Shown: positions 44,333 through 52,872 of the stretch, piece after piece
Numbering within the stretch: position 1 is the first letter of the stretch
Layout: every line of letters starts with the position of its first letter
From: Corynebacterium kroppenstedtii
GTDB taxonomy: Bacteria; Actinomycetota; Actinomycetes; Mycobacteriales; Mycobacteriaceae
Length of the DNA: 64,000 bases
Assembly (NCBI RefSeq): GCF_003243515.1
Contig: NZ_QFRA01000016.1
Location: forward strand, 5,887-69,886
Reading direction: 5' to 3'
Notes under the pieces: generated by a model
What the model was told of the DNA's origin: nothing
What the model saw: the letters and a program-made list of their open reading frames with translations, nothing else
The model's database searches: none
Made by a program: the position numbers and the translations under genes

Positions 44333-46117
44333 ATGAAGTCGACGATGATGGACGTGCCTCTTTCTGTCACCCAAATTTTCACCTACGGTGCCACTGTTTT
44401 CGGGGATACAGAGGTGACGAGTTGGGGCGAATCCGGGCCAGAGACCATCACCTTTTCCGCACTCGCCGGCCGAGCCGCTGCCTGTGCTCATGCTCTACGG
44501 TCGCTCTGCGGTATCGACGCCGACCAACGCATCGGAACCATGATGGACAATTGCGCGGAGCACCTCGAAGTGTTTTTCGCCTCGTCCTGCATGGGAGCCG
44601 TCTTTAGCCCACTGAACTCGCACCTTTCCGACGATCAAATCGTCCACATCATTAACTACGTGGATCAGAAGGTCATCGTCGTTTCGCCTCGCAATGCACC
44701 CCGCCTGGCCAGGCTGATCACCGAGTGTCCGGGCGTCAACCACATCATCATCGCGTCCGGGTCGTCGGCACAGCGCGCTGAGGCCGTCGCGGCCTTCGAT
44801 GCCATCCCTGACCCCCATTTTTCGGTCACCGATTATGAGGCTTTTATCGACGGTCAAGCCACCGAGTTTCCATGGCCGGACCTTCCCGAAGACACTGCCG
44901 CTGCCCTCTGTTTTTCGACGGGCACCGAGGGGGCGCCCAAGGGGGTGGCTTATTCTCACCGGTCTATGTTCTTGCACTCGCAGTCGTTGTTGGGTGTGGA
45001 TTCTTTCGCCATCACCAATGGCGTGTCCTTCCTGTGTTGTGTGCCCATTTATCACGTCCTGAGCTGGGGCGTTCCTCTCGCGGCATGGATGGCTGGTGCA
45101 CCGGTCATCTTCCCCGGCGAGGACCTTTCGGCACCTCGTCTGGCGCAGGTGATTGCAACCTCGATGCCTCGTACGGCACACGGGGTCCCAACATTGTGGG
45201 TGTCGCTCTTTTCTTACTATTTCCAAAACCCACCGAAGCGCATGAGCCTTCGGGAGATTTTCGCTGGCGGTGCTCCTGTCCCGCCAGTGCTCATCAAAGT
45301 GTGGGAAGAAAAGTTTGGTGTCGATGTCATTCATTGTTGGGGAATGACAGAAACATCACCTGTGGGAACAGTATCGCGCCCACCAGCAGGCTTGAGCGGG
45401 GAAACGAGAGATCTCTACCGCGAATCCCAGGGTCGCTTCCCCGTCGCCATGAATTTCCGAATTGCCGACGACGCCGGCCGCGTGCTGGAAGGACACGACC
45501 GCAACCAGGGCGAAATCCAGGTGCGCGGCAACTGGGTGACCGGCTCTTACTTCCATTCACCGACGGGTGAAGGCGACGGACCCGCTTCCCGTTTCCGCGG
45601 CGAGCCCATTGACTACGCCGATGATCGTTTCACCGACGACGGGTGGTTCCGCACAGGGGACGTCGGCTCTATTAACCGCGATGGGTTCTTAACGGTCAAT
45701 GATCGTATTCGCGATGTCATCCGTTCAGGTGGGGAATGGATTTATTCGGCAGAGCTAGAGAACTATGTTGTCGACGCTCCCCCGGTTCTTGAGTGTGCAG
45801 TTATTGGATACCCCGATGAGACATGGGGTGAGCGGCCGTTGGCAGTAACTGTTCTTGCCGACAGGGTTGAACGGTCGGCGGCGACGGCGGAGCGTCTTCG
45901 CACACGACTGCGCGGAGTCATTCCCGGGTGGATGATCCCCGAGTACTGGGCGTTCGTTGACACCATCGATAAGACGAGCGTCGATAAATATGACAAGAAG
46001 GACCTGCGGCAGCACCTTGTCGACGGGAAGCTGGATGTCATTTCCCTGCAAGGGCCCCGTCGTAGTGGCGATAGCTACGGCGACAATGGTTCCTCTAGCT
46101 CAGCATCGCAGGCCTAG
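44333..46117 (+). CDS. Acyl-CoA synthetase (fatty-acid--CoA ligase, FadD type)
   Basis: 594 residues. Activates a fatty acid through an acyl-AMP. The AMP-binding loop is FSTGTEGAPKGVAYSH, followed by WGMTETSPVG, DGWFRTGDVG, the hinge VNDRIRDVIRSGGEWI and the C-terminal catalytic Lys in DKTSVDKYDKKDL. The protein resembles medium/long-chain ligases of actinobacteria. It is the only plus-strand gene among minus-strand neighbours from rho to argS. ATG at 44333; ATG 44348 is possible. Chain-length preference unknown. Confidence 0.9.
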   Translation: MKSTMMDVPLSVTQIFTYGATVFGDTEVTSWGESGPETITFSALAGRAAACAHALRSLCGIDADQRIGTMMDNCAEHLEVFFASSCMGAVFSPLNSHLSDDQIVHIINYVDQKVIVVSPRNAPRLARLITECPGVNHIIIASGSSAQRAEAVAAFDAIPDPHFSVTDYEAFIDGQATEFPWPDLPEDTAAALCFSTGTEGAPKGVAYSHRSMFLHSQSLLGVDSFAITNGVSFLCCVPIYHVLSWGVPLAAWMAGAPVIFPGEDLSAPRLAQVIATSMPRTAHGVPTLWVSLFSYYFQNPPKRMSLREIFAGGAPVPPVLIKVWEEKFGVDVIHCWGMTETSPVGTVSRPPAGLSGETRDLYRESQGRFPVAMNFRIADDAGRVLEGHDRNQGEIQVRGNWVTGSYFHSPTGEGDGPASRFRGEPIDYADDRFTDDGWFRTGDVGSINRDGFLTVNDRIRDVIRSGGEWIYSAELENYVVDAPPVLECAVIGYPDETWGERPLAVTVLADRVERSAATAERLRTRLRGVIPGWMIPEYWAFVDTIDKTSVDKYDKKDLRQHLVDGKLDVISLQGPRRSGDSYGDNGSSSSASQA

Positions 46118-46158
46118 CGTCTGGGCGGGAAAGCCCGCCACGCGCTCATCCCACGCAT

Positions 46159-47091
46159 CTATCCCAGTTCTTTGCGATTGACCTGGATAGGCCCGGCAAT
46201 GGGGAGCGTCAGAACGCGAAGCCCCTCAGAGGATGCGGTGTCAACGATTTCGGCGGGCAAATCCTCGGTGGAGAGAACCATGATGGTGGGACCAGCGCCC
46301 GACAAGTATGCCGCATAACCCCGGTTACGCAGGCGATTCACCCATTCCGCAGAGACCGGCAAAGCATCTGCACGGTAGGGCTGGTGAAGGCGATCCCTCG
46401 TGCCCTCCCACAACAGCTCGGGGTTGGTGCGCAGCGCGACCGTCATGACCGCCGTTCGAGACACATTGAATCGTGCGTCAACATGGCTCACATCACTGGG
46501 CAGCACTCGACGCACCGCATTCGTCGACGCCGTGAAATCCGGGATAAAGGCCGTCGCGCGAATGTCGGGGTGAACATCCACGCCGATCGCGTGGTACTGG
46601 GGCGCAGTTTCACCATCGACTGGCGTATCTGTCCAGGACACCACTGCCCCCCCCAGCACAGATGCAGCCGCATTATCGGGGTGCCCCTCAAAAGAACTAA
46701 CAACCTGAACAACCTGATCGGTGGTGAGGGCGTTATCCGCTAAGGCATTAGCAGCACATACTCCAGCCGCTGCTGCCGCCGCCGACGAGCCGAGACCGCG
46801 CGATTGCGGAATCGAGTTTTCGCAGGAGACCGCCAGGCCGGGCACATCGACATGGGCAACGCGAAGTCCTTCACGAATCGCCCGCACCACTAAGTGCGTT
46901 CCATCGAGGGGAACCTCACCGGCGCCTTCGCCCTGCATGTCAACGGTTAAGCCGGACGCAGTGACCTCGACGGTCACCAGGTCATAGAGCCCCACGGCCA
47001 AGCCGAGGGTGTCGAATCCGGGCCCAAGATTGGCCGACGACGCTGGCACGCGGACCGTGACCGAGCGCCCCACCGGGATATCGTGTGGCAC
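46159..47091 (-). CDS. thrB: Homoserine kinase
   Basis: 310 residues. Phosphorylates homoserine for threonine synthesis. GHMP motif PQSRGLGSSAAAAAAGV and the N-terminal VRVPASSANLGPGFDTLG are typical. GTG start lies directly against the hom stop, with GGAGGGG upstream, so the two are coupled as the hom-thrB operon known in C. glutamicum. Confidence 0.97.
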   Translation of the reverse strand: MPHDIPVGRSVTVRVPASSANLGPGFDTLGLAVGLYDLVTVEVTASGLTVDMQGEGAGEVPLDGTHLVVRAIREGLRVAHVDVPGLAVSCENSIPQSRGLGSSAAAAAAGVCAANALADNALTTDQVVQVVSSFEGHPDNAAASVLGGAVVSWTDTPVDGETAPQYHAIGVDVHPDIRATAFIPDFTASTNAVRRVLPSDVSHVDARFNVSRTAVMTVALRTNPELLWEGTRDRLHQPYRADALPVSAEWVNRLRNRGYAAYLSGAGPTIMVLSTEDLPAEIVDTASSEGLRVLTLPIAGPIQVNRKELG

Positions 47092-48426
47092 TTAGCCGTC
47101 CCCCTCCATGCGCAGCACGCGTTCGACGGACAGCACCGTATCGATCGATGAGACGTCGGCCACGGTTTTCTCGAGGTCGTCTTCCCGCGCCATGTGGGTG
47201 ACAACGACCAGCCGAGCGCCGTTTTCGCTGCCCTCCTGGCGGACAGTCTTCAGCGATATGCCGCGGTTAGCGAAGCACTTGGCGACGTCGGCAAGAACAC
47301 CAACCTGGTCCTTCACGTGCATGACGACGTGGTACCGGGTGTCGATAGAACCGAAAGACGCGATAGACAACGACGCGTACACAGACTCTCCCGGAGCACG
47401 ACCACCCAAAACGATGTTTCGTGACGCACCGATCACGTCACCCAAGACAGCGGACGCGGTCGGGTTTCCGCCGGCACCATTTCCGTAAAACATCAGACGC
47501 CCAGCGGCTTCCGCCTCGACGAACACAGCGTTGAACGATTGCGACACGCTCGCCAACGGGTGATTACGCGACACCAACGCCGGATACACCCTGGCAGAGA
47601 CAGATTCCTTGCCATCGCTATCGACAAGTCGCTCACAGAGGGCCAGCAACTTAATAGTGCATCCCACCGCTTTTGCCGACGCAATATCCGCCGCGGTGAT
47701 CTCGCGGATGCCCTCGCGGTAGACGTCGTCGGCGGACACGCGCGTGTGGAAAGCAATGGATGCGAGGATGGCGGCCTTGGATGCTGCGTCATATCCGTCG
47801 ACGTCGGCGGTGGGATCTGCTTCGGCATATCCCAAACGGGTCGCTTCAGCCAGCATCTCGTCATAGGACGCGCCCGACTCATCCATCGCGTCCAGGATGA
47901 AGTTCGTCGTCCCGTTGACAATGCCCATGACCCGGTTGACGCGGTCACCAGCGAGAGAGCGGCGCAGAGGTCCCACCACCGGGATCGCCGCCGCCACCGC
48001 TGCTTCGAAGAACAAATCTGCGCCCGACGCGTCCGCTGCTTCGGCTAATTCGTCCGCGTGAGCCGCCACCAGGGCTTTGTTCGCGGTGACGACGGACTTC
48101 CCGGCCCGCAACGCCGCCAACACGAGCTTTCGTGGCAGGTCGATGCCGCCGATGACTTCCACGACGAGATCGATATCGTCGTGAAGAACCAAGCTCATAG
48201 CATCGTCAGTGAGGAGGTCGGGATCAACGCCTTCACGTGGGCGGGATAGATCGGACACCGCCACACCGCGGATTTCTATTGGCCCACCAGCTCGTTCGGT
48301 AAATTCGTCGGCATACTCGTTCATGAGGCGATAGGCAGCCTGCCCGACGGTGCCAAAGCCGAGGAGGGCAACTCCGACGGTTTCCCCGGCCCCTTTTCCG
48401 GTGTTGTAGCTAGTTTGCTGGGTCAT
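47092..48426 (-). CDS. hom: Homoserine dehydrogenase
   Basis: 444 residues. Reduces aspartate semialdehyde to homoserine. NAD(P) site GVALLGFGTVGQAAYRL, catalytic region GYAEADPTADVDGYDAASKAA, and a C-terminal ACT domain (YHVVMHVKDQVGVLADVAKCF) that gives threonine feedback in this family. 178 bases separate it from lysA; this gap has a 6-base palindrome but no confident McbR box. Confidence 0.97.
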   Translation of the reverse strand: MTQQTSYNTGKGAGETVGVALLGFGTVGQAAYRLMNEYADEFTERAGGPIEIRGVAVSDLSRPREGVDPDLLTDDAMSLVLHDDIDLVVEVIGGIDLPRKLVLAALRAGKSVVTANKALVAAHADELAEAADASGADLFFEAAVAAAIPVVGPLRRSLAGDRVNRVMGIVNGTTNFILDAMDESGASYDEMLAEATRLGYAEADPTADVDGYDAASKAAILASIAFHTRVSADDVYREGIREITAADIASAKAVGCTIKLLALCERLVDSDGKESVSARVYPALVSRNHPLASVSQSFNAVFVEAEAAGRLMFYGNGAGGNPTASAVLGDVIGASRNIVLGGRAPGESVYASLSIASFGSIDTRYHVVMHVKDQVGVLADVAKCFANRGISLKTVRQEGSENGARLVVVTHMAREDDLEKTVADVSSIDTVLSVERVLRMEGDG

Positions 48427-48604
48427 ATTCCTATCCCTTGTACGGTGTTCGGTTTACAATGTTGCTGGCTGAACGTCGTTGTCCTGTATGCGTCGGCAGA
48501 CAAACCTGTATGAAGGATACTATATCTAGTATTTATGCTGGTCTACTCAGGTTTTAGGTGACCGGCAGATTGGATAGACGGATTCGACCTATCGTCAGCA
48601 GTCG
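48427..48604. other. Gap between lysA and hom with a short palindrome
   Basis: 178 bases that should hold the hom-thrB promoter. The only clear element is ATACTA-TATC-TAGTAT at 48517-48532, a perfect 6-base inverted repeat. A search by eye for the TAGAC-N6-GTCTA motif of McbR finds only a poor half match near 48577. Confidence 0.4.
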
Positions 48605-50050
48605 TCAGCAATCTTCGTCGAGTGCAAGAAGATCGTCGATTGTTTCCCGACGGATCATCACGCGTTCGTTCCCGTCACGCACCGCGACAACGGCCGGCCG
48701 GCAAAACATGTTGTACCGCGACGACATGGAGAAGCAGTACGCGCCAGTGCCTGCGAGGGCGATACGGTCCCCGACCTCGATATCGTCGGGATAAATCCCA
48801 TCTTCGACGAGGATGTCTCCAGATTCACAGTGCGATCCCACCAGGCGAGTGGGAATCGGCTTTCCGTGCATCAGGCGATTAATCACCCGTCCGTCGTAAT
48901 GGGCGTTGTATAGCGCGGGGCGGATATTATCTGACATCCCGCCATCAACGGCGAGATAACGCCGCGTGGATCGCTCATCCGTGGGCACATCTTTAATTGT
49001 CCCCACCGTGTAGACGGTCACCGTCGACGGGCCGGCAATAGCACGCCCTGGTTCAACCATCAACGTCGGGGGGTCAAAGTGCAGGTCATGGACGGCTTTG
49101 TGGACGCGTGCTTTAAGATCGTCAGCCACCGAGCGGACATCGAGGGGAGAATCCGACGCGCTGTAGGCAATACCGTAGCCGCCACCCAGATCCAGGATGT
49201 CCAAGGAGTCCTTGACATCTTTTTTCTCGACGCCACCGTCGCTGCCGTACCGCCCGAGTTGGTGGTGCAAGTCAGCCATCAAGCCGAGCAAACGTTCAGC
49301 CGCCAGAGAGAACCCGTCAGCGTCGAAAACCTGTGATCCGACGTGACAGTGCAGCCCGGCGACGGCCAGCGAGTCGTAGTCCATCGCCGCGAGGACAGCA
49401 TCCTTAGCTGCCCCGGATGCCAACGAGAGGCCGAATTTCTGGTCTTCATGTGAAGTTGCAATGAATTCGTGAGTGTCCGCGTGAACACCTGGTGTCACAC
49501 GAATTAGCACTTCTTGGCGGACACCAGCATCGCGAGCAATCTTTCCTAGCCGATCCACTTCCTGGCGGGAGTCGATCACAATGTGGCCCACGCCTGCCTG
49601 AACGCCCTTGGTCAACGTGCTGTCCAACTTGTTATTGCCATGCACGGTGATGCGCTCGGGAGGAAAACCTGCACGCAATGCCACGTCCAGCTCACCATCG
49701 GAGGCGACGTCGAGGCACAATCCCTCGCTCGCTACCCATCGAGCAATCCCAACAGTGAGGAATGCTTTGGACGCGTAATGGACGTACTCGGGACCGTCGA
49801 AAGCATCAGCCATGGCCCGGCATCGAGCTCGGAAATCGTCCTCATCCACGACCATGAAAGGAGTTCCGTACTTGTTAGCCAAGTCGACCAAGCGAACACC
49901 AGCGATCAACACCTGGCCATCGTCGTCGCGGTGCGCGTTCATAGGCCACACATGCGGTGGAAGAGCATTGAATTGGTCGGTTGAAAACTCGGGCAGGCTC
50001 GCGTCGGCGTATAGATGCACGAAGCCTGGTCCTTTACTCAGTAGATCCAC
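48605..50050 (-). CDS. lysA: Diaminopimelate decarboxylase
   Basis: 481 residues. Last step of lysine synthesis. PLP lysine in HYASKAFLTVG; HGNNK and LHCHVGSQ and the GGGYGIAY phosphate loop; VEPGRAIAGPSTVTVY; the active CESGDIL motif. GTG start with AGGAG overlapping the argS stop region, 8 bases apart, so argS-lysA form one unit as in C. glutamicum. Confidence 0.98.
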   Translation of the reverse strand: MDLLSKGPGFVHLYADASLPEFSTDQFNALPPHVWPMNAHRDDDGQVLIAGVRLVDLANKYGTPFMVVDEDDFRARCRAMADAFDGPEYVHYASKAFLTVGIARWVASEGLCLDVASDGELDVALRAGFPPERITVHGNNKLDSTLTKGVQAGVGHIVIDSRQEVDRLGKIARDAGVRQEVLIRVTPGVHADTHEFIATSHEDQKFGLSLASGAAKDAVLAAMDYDSLAVAGLHCHVGSQVFDADGFSLAAERLLGLMADLHHQLGRYGSDGGVEKKDVKDSLDILDLGGGYGIAYSASDSPLDVRSVADDLKARVHKAVHDLHFDPPTLMVEPGRAIAGPSTVTVYTVGTIKDVPTDERSTRRYLAVDGGMSDNIRPALYNAHYDGRVINRLMHGKPIPTRLVGSHCESGDILVEDGIYPDDIEVGDRIALAGTGAYCFSMSSRYNMFCRPAVVAVRDGNERVMIRRETIDDLLALDEDC

Positions 50051-50058
50051 GGGGGCTC

Positions 50059-51723
50059 CTACATGCGTTCGGGTGCGCTGACACCGAGAAGGTTCAATGC
50101 GTTAGCGATTATTTGGCGCGTTGCCTGCGCTAATGCCAGCCGTGCATAGACAATCGGCGCTGCGTCGTCACCCGTCGGCTCTGTTTTCTTGGGAAGGATT
50201 TGGCAAGCGTCATAGAACCGGTGGAATGTCCCCGCCAGCTCCTCCATGTAGCGCGCAATACGGTGCGGTTCACGGAGCTCCGCCGCGGTTCCCACCACAG
50301 AGGGGAACTCGCCCAGAGTGCGGATGAGCGCACCCTCGTAATCATTAGTCAGAAGAGAGTAATCGGGGTCCTTGACCGCGATCCCCGCTGCCTGCGCCTT
50401 CCTCCCCAACGAGCACAGCCGCGCGTGCGCATACTGCACATAAAACACGGGATTGTCGTTAGTTTGGCGTGCCCACAGATCCATATCAATATCCAGTGTT
50501 TGGTCCACTGAGCTACGGATAAGGGCATAGCGTGCGGCGTCGACACCAATAAGTTCGACGAGGTCATCGAGGGTAATGACCGTCCCGGCGCGCTTCGACA
50601 TCTTGACCGCTTTACCGTCGCGCACCAGGTTCACCATCTGACCGATCAGGACCTCGACCTGGGTGGGGGCATATCCGAGAGCCTGAGCGGCCGCCTTGAG
50701 GCGAGCGATATAACCGTGGTGGTCGGCGCCCAACATATAGATGCATAGATTGTGACCACGTTCGATTTTGTCCCTGATATAGGCAATATCTCCCGCGATG
50801 TATGCTGCGTCGCCGTCGGATTTGATCACGACGCGATCTTTGTCGTCGCCAAACGAGGTGCTGCGCAGCCACCATGCCCCGTCGGCCCCATACAGGTTGC
50901 CGTTGTCCTTTAGTTTTTGTATCGCTTGATCCACCGCGCCGGATTCGAAGAGCGAGTTCTCATGGAAGAAGACGTCGAAATCAGTGCCGAATTCGTGGAG
51001 CGTGCGCTTGATGTGCGCAAACATGAGGTCCACGCCTTCTTTACGGAAGAGTTCCTGGCGTTCCTCAGGCGGCAGCTGCGTTGCTTCCGGGTGCTTATCG
51101 ACGACGGACGACGCGATGTCCTGAATGTATTCCCCCCCGTAGCCGTCCTCCGGAGTGGGCTGGCCGAGGGCCGCCGCGACGAGTGAGCGCGCGAAGCGGT
51201 CGATCTGCCGCCCGTGGTCGTTGAAGTAATACTCCCTGGTAATCGACGCGCCACGGAATGCGAAGATGCGTCCAAGAGCGTCACCAACTGCGGCCCAGCG
51301 TGTACCGCCCAGGTGGATCGGCCCGGTGGGGTTCGCGGATACGAATTCCAGGTTGATAACCTCGTCGCTGAGTTCTGAGCTGCTGCCGAACCGTTCCCCT
51401 TCGGCAAGAATGCGCCCGACGATTTCTCCCTGAGCGGCGGCAGCTAGGCGAATGTTGAGAAACCCTGGGCCGGCGACATCGACAGTGCCGATGGCGGAGT
51501 TGGTGGCTAAGTCTTCTGCCAGCCAACCGGCTAGCTCCCGCGGTGATGTTCCCACTTTCTTGGCAATCTGCAAGGCCAAGTTCGTTGCATAGTCGCCGTG
51601 TTCTGGGTTACGGGGTCGTTCTACGGTCACCGTCGGCGGTAGTACCGAGGCATCTTTCCCGTGGTGTGATAAGACGGATTCAGCACGCGTGGCAATGAGA
51701 GTCGACAATTCTTCGGGAGTCAT
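50059..51723 (-). CDS. argS: Arginyl-tRNA synthetase
   Basis: 554 residues, class I. HIGH motif is HLGG in NPTGPIHLGGTRWAAVGDA and the KMSK loop is VKMSKRAGTVITLDD. The N-terminal tRNA-binding Add1 domain and the C-terminal DALR domain (QYAHARLCSL to the end) are in order. First gene of argS-lysA. A 363-base gap separates it from the divergent lut operon. Confidence 0.98.
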   Translation of the reverse strand: MTPEELSTLIATRAESVLSHHGKDASVLPPTVTVERPRNPEHGDYATNLALQIAKKVGTSPRELAGWLAEDLATNSAIGTVDVAGPGFLNIRLAAAAQGEIVGRILAEGERFGSSSELSDEVINLEFVSANPTGPIHLGGTRWAAVGDALGRIFAFRGASITREYYFNDHGRQIDRFARSLVAAALGQPTPEDGYGGEYIQDIASSVVDKHPEATQLPPEERQELFRKEGVDLMFAHIKRTLHEFGTDFDVFFHENSLFESGAVDQAIQKLKDNGNLYGADGAWWLRSTSFGDDKDRVVIKSDGDAAYIAGDIAYIRDKIERGHNLCIYMLGADHHGYIARLKAAAQALGYAPTQVEVLIGQMVNLVRDGKAVKMSKRAGTVITLDDLVELIGVDAARYALIRSSVDQTLDIDMDLWARQTNDNPVFYVQYAHARLCSLGRKAQAAGIAVKDPDYSLLTNDYEGALIRTLGEFPSVVGTAAELREPHRIARYMEELAGTFHRFYDACQILPKKTEPTGDDAAPIVYARLALAQATRQIIANALNLLGVSAPERM

Positions 51724-52086
51724 AGGCCCACAGTGTACGGCACCGCACTGGGGTTCCCTATCACTGCCAAGTGCTGGTCCGGCTCGCTGTCGGTTTCGTT
51801 TGGTTGAACCGTTCGTCAGAGCTGAGTGCTGGTGCCAGCTCGTCGATATTCACCCCGAAAGTGGGGAACTCTGAGTTTTTTATTTCCGAAACCTTGGTAT
51901 TGCGTTAATGCACATACCTTTCTGAGGAATTTCCATGCACTGCGCGAATGCTTAATAAAGTCTCTCGACAATCATTTTCATTCCATCATCGGCTCATTTA
52001 CCTGCGTCGATACGCGCTGATCACCTCTGAGGAATGAAGTTTTAGTCCTAAACTGATGATGACGACTTTAACCCTGAGGAGGGTTT
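51724..52086. other. Intergenic region between argS and lutA
   Basis: 363 bases without a gene. It holds a direct repeat TCTGAGGAAT at 51921-51930 and 52026-52035, an imperfect direct repeat starting AGTGCTGGT near 51770 and 51826, an inverted repeat GAGCTG/CAGCTC at 51819-51841, a small one (TTTAG-TC-CTAAA) at 52041-52052, and a hairpin over the lutA ribosome site. No clear -10 or LldR box was found. Confidence 0.55.
52070..52085 (+). promoter_or_regulatory. lutA: Hairpin covering the lutA ribosome binding site
   Basis: AACCCT-GAGG-AGGGTT is a perfect 6-base stem with a 4-base loop, ending one base before the GTG start of lutA. The loop and right arm contain AGGAGG, the Shine-Dalgarno sequence, so the stem would hide it. 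It may also be a DNA-level operator. Confidence 0.5.
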
Positions 52087-52872
52087 GTGCGTATCGCACT
52101 ATTTTCCACGTGTATCGGGGATGCCCTATTTCCTGACGCTTCCAAGGCGACGGCAGTGATCTTGTCCCGGCTTGGGCACGAAGTAGTATTCCCCGAAGGC
52201 CAGACGTGCTGCGGACAGATGCACGTCAACACTGGCTATCAAAGAGAAATCATCCCCCAGATCCGCGACTATGTTGACGCATTCTCAGATCCATCCATTG
52301 ACTACGTCATCGCGCCATCGGGCTCATGCACGGGCGCGGTCCGCCACCAGCACCAAATGGTTGCGGAACGCTATGGCGATAAAGCACTCGTCGACGGTGT
52401 GAAGAAGACGGCACCGAAGACCTTGGATCTCTCGGAGTTCCTCGTTGATATCGAGGGGAAAACAAATATTGGTGCTTATTTCCCCCACCGCGTGACGTAC
52501 CACTCAACCTGCCACTCGCTGCGCATGGTGAAGGTGGGCGACCGCCCCTACCAGCTGCTCAAAGAGGTCAAGAGCCTGGATCTTGTCCGCCTGCCTGGCG
52601 CGGAGGAATGCTGCGGATTCGGCGGAACGTTCTCGGTGAAGAACGCGGATACGTCGGCCGCCATGGTGGGCGATAAGGCTCGCAATGTCGTCTCGACCGG
52701 TGCGGAATTCGTCACCGCCGGCGACCCAAGCTGCTTGATGAATATCGGCGGTAGCTTGTCCCGCCAGCGCTCTGGTGTCCGAGCCCTGCACATTGCGGAA
52801 ATCCTCGCATCGACTGAAGAACACCCCTGGACGCCAGAAGGCGCGTTCTATTCCAAGGAGGCAATGCTGTGA
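52087..52872 (+). CDS. lutA: Lactate utilisation protein LutA (CCG-domain Fe-S subunit)
   Basis: 261 residues from GTG 52087 with AGGAGG upstream. Part of the LutABC L-lactate oxidase complex that gives pyruvate. Two cysteine-rich CCG domains are seen: ending EGQTCCGQMHVN and AEECCGFGGTF. These bind Fe-S and resemble the GlpC/heterodisulfide reductase family. It overlaps lutB by 4 bases (GTGA). Confidence 0.95.
   Translation: MRIALFSTCIGDALFPDASKATAVILSRLGHEVVFPEGQTCCGQMHVNTGYQREIIPQIRDYVDAFSDPSIDYVIAPSGSCTGAVRHQHQMVAERYGDKALVDGVKKTAPKTLDLSEFLVDIEGKTNIGAYFPHRVTYHSTCHSLRMVKVGDRPYQLLKEVKSLDLVRLPGAEECCGFGGTFSVKNADTSAAMVGDKARNVVSTGAEFVTAGDPSCLMNIGGSLSRQRSGVRALHIAEILASTEEHPWTPEGAFYSKEAML

Noticed and set aside
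44182..44382. A 66-codon minus-strand frame with a hydrophobic end
   Set aside because: The hydrophobic run could be a membrane span, but the start overlaps the acyl-CoA synthetase gene and has no ribosome site.
48570..48590. Possible McbR site upstream of hom (TAGAC half site)
   Set aside because: The second half site does not match GTCTA; only one half is present.
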